From positions 1 to 51,951 of the forward strand of contig JBCBAP010000021.1 of NCBI GenBank assembly GCA_038532435.1: a stretch of DNA of 51,951 nt, read 5' to 3'. The stretch comes from JBCBAP01 sp038532435. GTDB taxonomy: Bacteria > Pseudomonadota > Alphaproteobacteria > Rhodobacterales > Rhodobacteraceae. The translations under genes were made by a program, and so were the position numbers. Positions 1 through 8,216 of the stretch are shown here, piece by piece. A model generated the notes under the pieces. It was not told where the DNA came from and made no database searches. It saw only the letters and a list, made by a program, of their open reading frames with translations. Every line of letters begins with the position of its first letter. The first letter of the stretch is position 1.

Positions 1-77
1 GTCTCGCAATGGTGTTGTCGCTCATGGTCTTTGCGACGTATAACGACATCACGCGTTTTCTGGGGTCGCTGACCTGA
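1..77 (+). CDS. rseP: RseP site-2 protease, C-terminal end (partial)
   Basis: Only the last 24 codons are in the window. The frame beginning at base 3 ends in TGA at 75-77. It encodes a hydrophobic helix with the ending LMVFATYNDITRFLGSLT, which resembles the last membrane segment and short tail of RseP-type intramembrane metalloproteases. The position directly upstream of bamA is the usual alphaproteobacterial order (rseP-bamA-skp-fabZ-lpxA). The catalytic motifs lie outside the window, so the call rests on tail similarity and gene order. Confidence 0.72.
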   Translation, partial: LAMVLSLMVFATYNDITRFLGSLT

Positions 78-150
78 GGCTCCGGTCGCGCGCAACACAA
101 CAGAACCCCGGCGCTGGTTCGGGGTCACACTGGCGCGGAGCGAGCAGACC

Positions 151-2505
151 ATGGGGATTTTGTCAGCAGGTGCGGGGGCGCATCTCGGGCTGAAGGTGTT
201 GTTGGGATCGTTGGCGCTGGTGCCATTGAGCGTGGCGTCACCGGCGATTGCGCAGTCGGGCAGCTTCGTCCTTCAGGACATCGTGGTCGAGGGCAACCAG
301 CGCATCGAGACCGAGACGATCCGGATCTATACCCGCCTCGTCGAGGGCAGCCGGGTCACCCCGGCGGACCTCAACCGCGCGGTGCAGTCGCTGTTTCAGA
401 CCGGGCTTTTCTCCAACGTGACGGTGACGCCGGACGGCGGTACGGTGCGGGTCGCAGTGCAAGAAAATCCGACGATCAACCAGATCGCGTTCGAGGGAAA
501 CAGCCTTGTCTCCGATGAGATCCTGTCCACCGCCATCGATATTGAACCCCGTCTCACCTACACCCGGTCGCAGGTCGAGGCGGAGGTGAACAAGATCATC
601 GAGGCCTATCGATCCGTCGGACGCTACGCCGCCTCGGTGACGCCGGTGCTCATACGGCAGCCGGACAACCGGGTGGATGTGGTGTTCGAGATCGTCGAAG
701 GGGACGTGACGGAGATCGACGCGATTACCTTCGTCGGCAACCGCATTTTCACCGACCGCCAGTTGCGCCGGGTGATCGACACGTCCGAGGCGGGCGTGTT
801 CTCCATCTTCTTCACCGACGACACCTACAACCCGGACCGCGTCGCGCTTGATCAGGAACTGCTGCGTCAGTTCTACCTCTCGCGGGGTTATGCGGACTTC
901 GAGGTTCAGTCGAGCATTGCGGAGCTGTCGCCGGAGCGGGATGCCTTCTTCCTCACATACACGGTGACCGAAGGGCAGATCTATCAGTATGGCGACATCT
1001 CTGTCCGTTCCCAGACCGTGGGCCTCGCGCCCGAGGATTTCGACGCGGCGCTCGTGACGCGGTCCGGCCGGACGTTCGACCAGCGCCAGATTGACGACAC
1101 GATCGAGCAGATGCTCATGATTGCGGGCGACAAGGGCTTCGCCTTCACCCAGATCTTCCCGCGTCTGCGCCGCAACCCGGACACTCAGACCGTCGACATC
1201 GTCTACGAGGTGCAGCAGGGGCCGCGCACGTACATCGAGCGGATCGACATTTCCGGCAACACCGCGACGCTCGACCGGGTGATCCGGCGGGAGTTCGAGG
1301 TGGTCGAGGGCGATGCCTATGACGCTGCCTCAATCGGACGGACGGCGGACCGTTTGCGCTCCCTCGGCTACTTCTCCACTGTGAATGTGACGGCGCGGGA
1401 GGGGTCGTCCCGGGATCGCGCGATTATCGAGGCGGAGGTCGAGGACCAGTTGACCGGTGCGATCAATTTCGGCGTCACCTACTCCTCCGCGTCTGGCCCA
1501 GGCGGGCTTCTGAGCCTCACGGAACGCAACTTTCTCGGCCGGGGGCAGAGCGTGTCGCTGGAGTTCTCGATTGCCGAGGATGAGCAGTCCACCACGTTCA
1601 GCTTCTTTGAGCCGCGCCTGCTCGATCGGCGCGTCGGTGCCGGCTTCGACATCTACAACCGCAACGTGGATCGCGAAACGTCGAACTTCGAGCAGGAGAA
1701 TATCGGGTTCGAGCCGCGCGTCGTCTTCCCGATCAGCGAAAATGGCAGGCTCTCGCTGCGCTACCGCATCTCGCAGGACGCGATCCGAAATGTGCGGGAT
1801 GAGGACACCGTCTCTCAGGCGATCCGGGAAGATGCGGGGGAAGATATCACCTCCTCCCTCACGCTCGGCTATACCTACGACCGGCGGAACTCCCGCTTCG
1901 CCCCTACGTCCGGGTACATCCTTGCGCTCTCCTCCGAGCTTGCAGGCTTCGGTGGCGATTCCCGGTATCTGAAGACGACGGCCCGTGGACGCGTTCACAC
2001 CTCCTTCCTTGAGGAGCAGATTGCGGCCTTCGTCGAACTGGAGGGGGGGGCGCTCTACTCCATCGAGGACGGCGTGCGGATCACCGACCGGTTCTTCCTC
2101 GGGGGCAACAGCTTCAAGGGGTTCCGCGCTGGCGGCATTGGACCCCGGGACCGGGATACGACCGGGGCGACGAACGTGGACAACGCCCTCGGCGGCAACT
2201 TCTACAGCATGGTCCGTTCGCAGGTGTCATTCCCCATCGGTCTGCCCCCGTCCTCAGGCATCACGGCTGGTCTCTTCGCGGAGGCGGGCACGCTCTGGGG
2301 TCTCGACGAGACCGAGTTCACCGGTCCGGATTCCCGCGGGACGTTCCAGATCAACGATGATCCGGAACTCCGCGCGAGCGTCGGCTTCTCGATCTTCTGG
2401 GACAGCGCGATCGGCCCTCTGAGGCTCAACTTCGCCCGCGCGGTCATCAAGGAAGAGGGGGACGAGACCGAATTCTTCCGCCTCTCCGGCGGTGGCCGGT
2501 TCTGA
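151..2505 (+). CDS. bamA: Outer membrane protein assembly factor BamA
   Basis: Core subunit of the BAM complex, which folds and inserts beta-barrel proteins into the outer membrane. At 784 aa it has the family length. A signal peptide (cleavage probably after PAIAQ, about residue 35) is followed by five POTRA domains over roughly residues 40-420, the first starting at FVLQDIVVEGNQRIE. The C-terminal part is a 16-strand barrel. The L6 loop motif is GFRAGGIGPRD near residue 656, and the protein ends in an aromatic residue (GGGRF), as outer-membrane barrels do. ATG 151 gives the signal peptide. Its stop overlaps the next start by one base (TGATG), so translation is probably coupled to the periplasmic chaperone gene. 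Confidence 0.97.
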   Translation: MGILSAGAGAHLGLKVLLGSLALVPLSVASPAIAQSGSFVLQDIVVEGNQRIETETIRIYTRLVEGSRVTPADLNRAVQSLFQTGLFSNVTVTPDGGTVRVAVQENPTINQIAFEGNSLVSDEILSTAIDIEPRLTYTRSQVEAEVNKIIEAYRSVGRYAASVTPVLIRQPDNRVDVVFEIVEGDVTEIDAITFVGNRIFTDRQLRRVIDTSEAGVFSIFFTDDTYNPDRVALDQELLRQFYLSRGYADFEVQSSIAELSPERDAFFLTYTVTEGQIYQYGDISVRSQTVGLAPEDFDAALVTRSGRTFDQRQIDDTIEQMLMIAGDKGFAFTQIFPRLRRNPDTQTVDIVYEVQQGPRTYIERIDISGNTATLDRVIRREFEVVEGDAYDAASIGRTADRLRSLGYFSTVNVTAREGSSRDRAIIEAEVEDQLTGAINFGVTYSSASGPGGLLSLTERNFLGRGQSVSLEFSIAEDEQSTTFSFFEPRLLDRRVGAGFDIYNRNVDRETSNFEQENIGFEPRVVFPISENGRLSLRYRISQDAIRNVRDEDTVSQAIREDAGEDITSSLTLGYTYDRRNSRFAPTSGYILALSSELAGFGGDSRYLKTTARGRVHTSFLEEQIAAFVELEGGALYSIEDGVRITDRFFLGGNSFKGFRAGGIGPRDRDTTGATNVDNALGGNFYSMVRSQVSFPIGLPPSSGITAGLFAEAGTLWGLDETEFTGPDSRGTFQINDDPELRASVGFSIFWDSAIGPLRLNFARAVIKEEGDETEFFRLSGGGRF

Positions 2506-3047
2506 TGAGGCGGGCCCGTGCGGCTCTTGCTGCACTGACCTTGTTCCTGGCAGCGCCCGCGGGCGCGCAGGATCAGGCCATCGTTCTGCTGGTGGATCCT
2601 GAACGCGTCCTCCAGACATCGGAGTTTGGCCGCTCCGTCCTTGACGAGATCGCGATCCGAAGGCGCGGGCTGCTGGCGGAGACGGAGGCGATCTCGTCCG
2701 CCTTCGAACTAGAGGAGCGGGAACTGACTGACTTGCGGGAGACACTCTCCCGCGATGGTTTTCAGGAGCTGGCAGACGATTTCGACGCCCGGGTGCGGAA
2801 GGCGCGCGCGGATCAGGATCTGAAGGCGGCGGAGCTTACGCGGTGGGCCGAGAGTCGCCGCCGCGCCTTTTTCGCCGCACTCAATGATGTCTATGCGGTG
2901 GTGCTGCGCACGCGGGGGGCATCGGCCATCCTCGACATCCGCAGCGTGATCCTCGCGGACCAGTCGCTCGACATCACTGCGGAGGTGATCGACCGGGTCG
3001 ATGCCGCACGCGCCCGCGCGCTTGACGTGCCCGCGGAGCGGGACTAG
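2505..3047 (+). CDS. skp: OmpH/Skp-like periplasmic chaperone
   Basis: A 180-aa protein with a cleavable signal peptide (about residues 1-21, ending AGAQ) followed by the OmpH domain. A short strand (AIVLLVDPERVLQTSEFGR) leads into a long charged helical stretch, about residues 45-125, rich in E, R and A, which matches the coiled-coil tentacle of Skp. Skp trimers hold unfolded outer-membrane proteins for delivery to BamA. Its start overlaps the bamA stop, and fabZ follows after 31 bp, so it sits in its conserved cluster. Sequence conservation in this family is low; the call relies on the N-terminal motif, coiled coil, signal peptide and position. Confidence 0.88.
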   Translation: MRRARAALAALTLFLAAPAGAQDQAIVLLVDPERVLQTSEFGRSVLDEIAIRRRGLLAETEAISSAFELEERELTDLRETLSRDGFQELADDFDARVRKARADQDLKAAELTRWAESRRRAFFAALNDVYAVVLRTRGASAILDIRSVILADQSLDITAEVIDRVDAARARALDVPAERD

Positions 3048-3078
3048 GCCTGAGCGCAACACAGACAAGAGGACCACC

Positions 3079-3537
3079 ATGGCGGAACCGCTTCACTCAG
3101 CAGACCTCAGTGAGATCAAGCGGATGATCCCGCACCGCTATCCGTTTCTGCTCGTCGACAAGGTTCGCGATATCAAGCTGAACGAGAGCGCTGTCGGCAT
3201 CAAGATGGTGACCGCCAACGAACCCCATTTCGAAGGGCATTTTCCGGCGCGTGCGGTGATGCCCGGTGTCTTGCAGATCGAGGCGCTGGCGCAGACCGCG
3301 GCCGTGCTCGTCGTCAAGACGCTCGATCTGATCGACAAGAACATGTTGGTCTATTTCATGACTGTGGACAAAGCGAAGTTCCGCCGCGTGGTCGAACCGG
3401 GAGATGTGCTCGAGCTGCACGTCAAGGTCCTGCGCGGTCGGGGCAAGGTCTGGAAGTTCGAGGGGCAGGCCATGGTAGATGGCGAGCTTGCGACCGAGTG
3501 CGAGTTTTCCGCCATGATCGCCCCGCCGGAGGGTTGA
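3079..3537 (+). CDS. fabZ: 3-hydroxyacyl-ACP dehydratase FabZ
   Basis: Dehydrates beta-hydroxyacyl-ACP in fatty acid elongation. It also consumes the hydroxyacyl-ACP substrates that LpxA uses, so it balances phospholipid against lipid A. The 152-aa hot-dog fold shows MIPHRYPFLLVDKV near residue 16 and the active-site segment FEGHFPARAVMPGVLQIEA. His54 and Glu68 are 14 residues apart, as in characterised FabZ enzymes. The start ATG 3079 is preceded by GAGGA-type purines (AAGAGGACC). An in-frame upstream start at 3001 would overlap skp and adds non-conserved sequence. lpxA begins 4 bp after the stop. Confidence 0.97.
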   Translation: MAEPLHSADLSEIKRMIPHRYPFLLVDKVRDIKLNESAVGIKMVTANEPHFEGHFPARAVMPGVLQIEALAQTAAVLVVKTLDLIDKNMLVYFMTVDKAKFRRVVEPGDVLELHVKVLRGRGKVWKFEGQAMVDGELATECEFSAMIAPPEG

Positions 3538-3541
3538 GCCC

Positions 3542-4360
3542 ATGCCCGTCGCGCAAAGCGCGATCATCCACTCCACCGCAATCATCGAAGATGGCGCGAC
3601 CATCGGCGAGGATGCCAGCATTGGGCCCTACTGCATGGTCGGTGCCGAGGTGACGCTCGGGCAGGGTGTCGAACTGATCTCCCACGCGGTTGTGACGGGC
3701 CGCACCACCATCGGCGAGGCGACCCGGATCTGGCCGTTCGCCTCTGTCGGTCATCAGCCCCAGGACCTCAAGTACCGAGGCGAGGATACGGAGCTCGTCA
3801 TTGGCGCCCGAAACATGATCCGGGAAAGCACGAGCATTAATCCAGGCACCGAAGGGGGCGGCGGCAAGACGGTCATCGGTGATGACAACCTCATGATGCT
3901 GGGCACCCATGTGGGCCATGACTGCCACCTGGGCTCCAACATCGTGCTGGCCAACAACGCGGCTATCGCAGGGCATTGCGTGGTTGAGGACCGGGTGATC
4001 GTCGGCGGCCAGTCCGGTGTGCACCAATGGTGCCGGATCGGGCAGGGCGCCATGATCGGGGCTGTGTCGATGGTCACCGCCGACGTCATCCCCTACGGAT
4101 CCGTGGTCGGCAACCGCGGTTCCCTCGCCGGGCTCAACATCGTAGGCCTCAAGCGGCGGGGCGTGGAGCGGGCCATGATCCACCAGATCCGGGCCGCCTA
4201 TCAGGCAGTCTTCCACGATGGGGCGGGCACGTTGATGGATCGAGCAGCAACCGCCGCGCGTGACTATCCGGACAACCCCTACATTCAGAACATTGTCGCC
4301 TTCATCACCGCCGACACTTCCCGCCACCTCGCGACGCCGGACCATGGGCACCGAAGCTGA
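3542..4360 (+). CDS. lpxA: UDP-N-acetylglucosamine O-acyltransferase LpxA
   Basis: First step of lipid A synthesis: transfers a 3-hydroxyacyl chain from ACP to the 3-OH of UDP-GlcNAc in the cytoplasm. The 272-aa protein begins with hexapeptide repeats of a left-handed beta helix (for example IIEDGATIGEDASIGPYCMV). It carries the catalytic histidine in GTHVGHDCHLGSN at His126, matching His125 of the E. coli enzyme. The C-terminal helical domain with RGVERAMIHQIRAAYQ is present. It overlaps the lpxI start by 17 bp. Confidence 0.97.
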   Translation: MPVAQSAIIHSTAIIEDGATIGEDASIGPYCMVGAEVTLGQGVELISHAVVTGRTTIGEATRIWPFASVGHQPQDLKYRGEDTELVIGARNMIRESTSINPGTEGGGGKTVIGDDNLMMLGTHVGHDCHLGSNIVLANNAAIAGHCVVEDRVIVGGQSGVHQWCRIGQGAMIGAVSMVTADVIPYGSVVGNRGSLAGLNIVGLKRRGVERAMIHQIRAAYQAVFHDGAGTLMDRAATAARDYPDNPYIQNIVAFITADTSRHLATPDHGHRS

Positions 4361-5186
4361 CGGCCCGCTTGCCATCGTCGCGGGCGCGGGTGTCCTGCCG
4401 CGTCTGTTGGCGGAGGGGGAGCGGGGCGAGGATCGACCCCATCTCGTGATCGCGTTCGACGGGATCGCCCCGGACTGGATCGAAGCTCATCCGCACGAGG
4501 TCGTGCCCTTCGAAAAGCCGAGCCGGTTGCTGCGGGCCCTAAAAGGGCACGGCATCCGCCGGGTATGCTTCGCCGGCGGTATGCAGCGGCCTCAGCTGAA
4601 GCCGCTCCGCTTCGACGCAACGCTGTTGCGATGGGCGCCCCGTCTGCTTCCGGCGTTGCGCGGCGGGGATGATGCGCTCCTTCGTCTGCTCGCCGAGTTC
4701 TTCGAGGTCAACGGCTACACGGTTGTTGCGGCCCATGATCTGTCCGTGGCCCTGATGGAGCCTGCCGGCGTTCCGACCCGCACGCAGCCGACTGACGCAG
4801 ATCGGAAGGACGCCGCACGGGCCCGGGCGATCCTGGGCGCCCTCGCCCCGCACGATGTGGGGCAAGCGGCGGTGGTTGCGCAGGGCCTCTGCCTCGGCAT
4901 CGAGACGGTACAGGGTACCGACGCGCTGCTGCGTTTCGTGGCCCAGAACCCCGTGCGGATGCCGGACCCGGAGGGTGGGCGCGGTGTCCTGGTCAAGACA
5001 CCGAAGGAGGGGCAGGACGCCCGGCTCGACATGCCCGCCATCGGGCCCGACACGATCCGGCACGCTGCCGATGCGGGTCTCTCCGGCCTGGTGATCGAGG
5101 CGGGAGCGGTCATGGTTCTGGGGCGGGAGGAGGTCGTGGCGCTCGCGGATGCGGCGGGCCTTTTCATCCTGTCCGACGCACCGTGA
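4344..5186 (+). CDS. lpxI: UDP-2,3-diacylglucosamine hydrolase LpxI
   Basis: Cleaves UDP-2,3-diacylglucosamine to lipid X plus UMP. LpxI replaces LpxH in most alphaproteobacteria, and its presence between lpxA and lpxB is the expected arrangement. The 280-aa product (DUF1009 family) starts with GPLAIVAGAGVLPRLLAEG. It has the conserved blocks DDALLRLLAEFFEVNGY and QAAVVAQGLCLGIETVQGTDALL, and ends with GLSGLVIEAGAVMVLGREE. ATG 4344 lies inside the lpxA 3' end (17-bp overlap); the longer upstream frame is lpxA read in another phase. The stop overlaps the lpxB GTG start by 4 bp. Confidence 0.94.
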   Translation: MGTEADGPLAIVAGAGVLPRLLAEGERGEDRPHLVIAFDGIAPDWIEAHPHEVVPFEKPSRLLRALKGHGIRRVCFAGGMQRPQLKPLRFDATLLRWAPRLLPALRGGDDALLRLLAEFFEVNGYTVVAAHDLSVALMEPAGVPTRTQPTDADRKDAARARAILGALAPHDVGQAAVVAQGLCLGIETVQGTDALLRFVAQNPVRMPDPEGGRGVLVKTPKEGQDARLDMPAIGPDTIRHAADAGLSGLVIEAGAVMVLGREEVVALADAAGLFILSDAP

Positions 5187-6346
5187 GCCGCACGCTTTTC
5201 GTCATCGCCGGTGAGCCTTCGGGGGACAAGCTTGGTGCGGCCGCGATGGCCGCGTTGCGTGCGCGTGAACCCGATATCCGGTTTGCAGGCATCGGTGGCC
5301 CGCTCATGGAGGCGGAAGGGCTGACGAGCCTCTTTCCCATGTCCGATCTGTCGGTCATGGGACTAGCGGAGGTGCTGCCGCGGCTGCGCCACCTCTTCCG
5401 ACGCCGAGATGAAGCGGTGACGGCACTTGCCGATCTTCGACCGGATGGTCTTCTCACGATCGACAGTCCGGATTTCTGCCTCAGGGTCGCGGCAAAAGCG
5501 AAAGCCGCACGGCCCGGTCTGCCGGTCCTGCACTATGTCGCGCCGACTGTCTGGGTCTGGCGGCCCGGACGCGCGCGCAAGATGGCGCGGCACGTCGATC
5601 ACGTGCTTGCGCTCTTTCCCTTTGAGCCACCGTACATGGAGGCGGCGGGCATGACCTGCGACTTCGTTGGTCATCCGGTGGTGGCGGAGCGCTGGCCTGG
5701 AACCGACGAGGTTGCCGCCTTTCGGGAGAGCGTGTCGGGGGAAGGGCCGCTGATCACCGTCCTTCCCGGGTCGCGCCGGGGGGAGATAGAGCGCCTCGCC
5801 CCGATCTTCGGCGAGGCCCTGGGCCGCATGCCCAATGCCCGCTATGTGGTTCCTGCTGCGGGGCATGTCGCGGGTCTCGTGCGGGAGGCCGTGGAGGATT
5901 GGTCCGTCGATGTGACGGTCCTCGATCCCACCGGATTCGCGCCGGAAGCAGCAGAGCATCGCAAGCGCTCTGCCATGGCTGCGGCCGATGCGGCGCTCGC
6001 CGCGTCAGGGACGGTTGCGCTGGAGCTTGCCATGGCGGGCACCCCGTTCGTGAGTGCATACCGGATGGCGCCGCTCTCCGCGTTCATCATCCGGCGGATG
6101 GTGAACGTGAAATCGGCCAACCTGATCAACATCTTGCTCGACGACGCTGTGGTGCCTGAGGTGCTGCAGGAGGCGTGCACGCCGGACCGGATCGTGAGCG
6201 CGCTCACCCCGCTGCTGGGCCCAGCGGGTGACGCGCAAGCCGCGCGTCAAGCGGAGGCGATGGCGTTGCTTGGCCTCGGCGGAGAGCATCCCGGCGACCG
6301 GGCCGCAATGTCGATCCTGAATGCCCTCGACCGGCTCAGCGGGTGA
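5183..6346 (+). CDS. lpxB: Lipid-A-disaccharide synthase LpxB
   Basis: GT19 glycosyltransferase that condenses UDP-diacylglucosamine with lipid X to give the lipid A disaccharide. The 387-aa protein has the N-terminal LFVIAGEPSGDKLGA motif, then YVAPTVWVWRPGRARK and VGHPVV, and a C-terminal nucleotide-binding region with VLPGSRRGEIERLAP and ASGTVALELAMAGTPFV. The start is GTG 5183 in a GTGA overlap with lpxI, which implies translational coupling. The 3' end overlaps the 3' end of the convergent YbaK-like pseudogene by 11 bp. It is the last gene of the outer-membrane cluster. Confidence 0.96.
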   Translation: MSRTLFVIAGEPSGDKLGAAAMAALRAREPDIRFAGIGGPLMEAEGLTSLFPMSDLSVMGLAEVLPRLRHLFRRRDEAVTALADLRPDGLLTIDSPDFCLRVAAKAKAARPGLPVLHYVAPTVWVWRPGRARKMARHVDHVLALFPFEPPYMEAAGMTCDFVGHPVVAERWPGTDEVAAFRESVSGEGPLITVLPGSRRGEIERLAPIFGEALGRMPNARYVVPAAGHVAGLVREAVEDWSVDVTVLDPTGFAPEAAEHRKRSAMAAADAALAASGTVALELAMAGTPFVSAYRMAPLSAFIIRRMVNVKSANLINILLDDAVVPEVLQEACTPDRIVSALTPLLGPAGDAQAARQAEAMALLGLGGEHPGDRAAMSILNALDRLSG

Positions 6347-6802
6347 ACGGCATCAACGTCGCTGCGCTCGCGCGACGCAAATCTTCAGGTACCGCGGAAA
6401 AGACGTGGCGCGGGGTTCCCGCCGCCGCCCAGACCTGCGCGTGCGCCATCAGCTCCGGATCCATCGCACAGATCACGGGGTCAGATGACCGATGGGGGAT
6501 ACTCCGCCGATGGCAAACCCCGTCACTGCGCGCACCTGATCCGGGTCAGCACGGGACAGGCTGACACCGAACCCCGCCTCCGCAAGGGCGGGATCGACCT
6601 GCCGGTCACCGGGAGTGAGGAGGAGGCGCAGCGTCCCGTCTGATGCCGCAAAAATCATCGACTTCACGATCTGCGCGACAGTGCAGCCGCAGGCCGCGGC
6701 AGCATCCTCCGCCGTCCGGGTGCTGCCGGGCATCTCGATGATCTCGACGGGCAACCCGGCGGCGGTCGCCGCCGCACGTACCCGCGCGACGCTCTTGCTC
6801 AC
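6336..6802 (-). pseudogene. YbaK/EbsC-type aminoacyl-tRNA deacylase, frameshifted
   Basis: Reading the minus strand from GTG 6802, the product matches the YbaK/EbsC (Cys-tRNA-Pro deacylase-like) family: SKSVARVRAAATAAGL, then CTVAQIVKSMIFAA and TGFAIGGVSPIGH. A TGA at 6473-6475 stops it after 109 residues. Shifted by one base, the frame continues as VICAMDPELMAHAQVWAAAG and PRHVFSAVPEDLRR to a TGA at 6336. Restoring one base in the C4 run (6477-6480 on the plus strand) gives 155 codons, the normal length of these proteins. So one indel separates this from an intact gene, either a real mutation or a sequencing error. It lies 3 bp after the gltA stop on the same strand. Confidence 0.85.
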
Positions 6803-6805
6803 AGT

Positions 6806-8101
6806 CTAGCGGTTCTCGACGTCCACATAGTCCCGGAACAGCTCGCCGGTGTAGAGTTGCCGCGGCCGTCCGATCTTCTGCTTTTCGTCTGCGATCATCT
6901 CTTTCCACTGGGAAATCCAGCCAACCGTCCGGCTCAGCGCGAAGATCGGCGTGAACATCGAGGTGGGGAAGCCCATCGCGTCAAGAATGATGCCGGAGTA
7001 GAAATCCACGTTCGGATAGAGCTTCTTGGAGATGAAGTACTCATCCTCCAGCGCGATCTTCTCCAGCTCCTTGGCAACCTGCAGGGTCGGGTTGTTTTCA
7101 ATGCCGAGCAGGCCGAGCACCTCATCGGCGCTTTCCTTCATCACCTTCGCCCGCGGATCGAAGTTCTTGTAGACACGGTGGCCGAAGCCCATGAGGCGGA
7201 ACGGATCGGATTTATCCTTCGCCTTTGCAATGTACTCAGGAATGCGCTCCACGGTTCCGATCTCGCGAAGCATGTTGAGTGCTGCTTCGTTCGCGCCGCC
7301 ATGGGCCGGACCCCAGAGGCAGGCGACACCGGCTGCGATGCACGCAAACGGGTTCGCGCCGGACGATCCGGCAAGCCGGACGGTGGAGGTCGAGGCGTTC
7401 TGCTCGTGATCCGCGTGCAGGGTAAAGATCCGATCCATCGCGCGGCTCAGGATCGGATCGACCACGTACTCTTCCGCCGGTACGGCGAAGCACATGCGCA
7501 GGAAGTTCGAAGCGTAGTCGAGATTGTTGTTGGGATAGATGAAGGGCTGGCCGATGGAGTATTTGTAAGCCCACGCGGTCACAGTCGGCAGTTTCGCGAT
7601 CATGCGGATCGAGGCAACCTCGCGCTGCCAGGGATCGCTGATGTCCGTGCTGTCCTGGTAGAAGGCACTCATCGCACCCATGACGCCACAGACGATGGCC
7701 ATGGGGTGCGCGTCCCGGCGGAAACCGCGATAGAAATTCACCATTTGCTCATGGAGCATCGTGTGCTTGGTCACCCGATCCTCAAAATCCTCGAGCTGTT
7801 CACCGGTCGGCAGCTCACCGTAGAGAAGCAGGTAGCAGACCTCGAGATAGTGGGACTTCTCCGCCAATTGGTCGATCGGATAGCCACGGTAGAGGAGCTC
7901 TCCCTTGTCCCCGTCGATATAGGTGATCGCGCTCTCGCAAGAGGCGGTGGAGGTGAAGCCGGGATCGAAGGTGAACAGGTCAGTCTTCGCGTAGAGTTTG
8001 GAGATGTCGATGACGTCCGGACCCACGGACGGGCTCATCATGTCGAATTCGTAGCTTTCGTCGCCAACGGTGAGTTTTGCGGAGCGGTTCGTGTCGGACA
8101 T
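6806..8101 (-). CDS. gltA: Citrate synthase (type II, hexameric)
   Basis: Condenses acetyl-CoA and oxaloacetate at the entry to the TCA cycle. From ATG 8101 the product is 431 aa, the usual length for proteobacterial GltA. It contains FTFDPGFTSTASCESAITYIDGD-like N-terminal sequence (a short part is FTFDPGFTSTASC), the loop LHADHEQNASTSTVRLAGSS with a catalytic histidine, GPAHGGANEAALNML, and LMGFGHRVYKNFDPRAK. An open frame continues upstream to 8287, but the conserved N terminus starts MSDTNRSAKL and is preceded by GGGAAG. The gene is downstream of gltX on the same strand with a 115-bp gap, so it may have its own promoter. Confidence 0.97.
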   Translation of the reverse strand: MSDTNRSAKLTVGDESYEFDMMSPSVGPDVIDISKLYAKTDLFTFDPGFTSTASCESAITYIDGDKGELLYRGYPIDQLAEKSHYLEVCYLLLYGELPTGEQLEDFEDRVTKHTMLHEQMVNFYRGFRRDAHPMAIVCGVMGAMSAFYQDSTDISDPWQREVASIRMIAKLPTVTAWAYKYSIGQPFIYPNNNLDYASNFLRMCFAVPAEEYVVDPILSRAMDRIFTLHADHEQNASTSTVRLAGSSGANPFACIAAGVACLWGPAHGGANEAALNMLREIGTVERIPEYIAKAKDKSDPFRLMGFGHRVYKNFDPRAKVMKESADEVLGLLGIENNPTLQVAKELEKIALEDEYFISKKLYPNVDFYSGIILDAMGFPTSMFTPIFALSRTVGWISQWKEMIADEKQKIGRPRQLYTGELFRDYVDVENR

Positions 8102-8216
8102 GGCTACTTCCCTTTGGTGACGCGCGTTGGGGGAACGCGCGGAAGACTGGTGCGGATGTTTCCGCGTGGCGGCTCCGGTGGCTCCGGTTCCGCGCGACTT
8201 GTTGGGAAGCTGCCCG

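Noticed and set aside
8171..8188. Direct repeat GGCTCCGGT x2 upstream of gltA
   Set aside because: A two-copy 9-bp GC-rich repeat of the kind expected in high-GC DNA; no positional relation to a promoter is evident.
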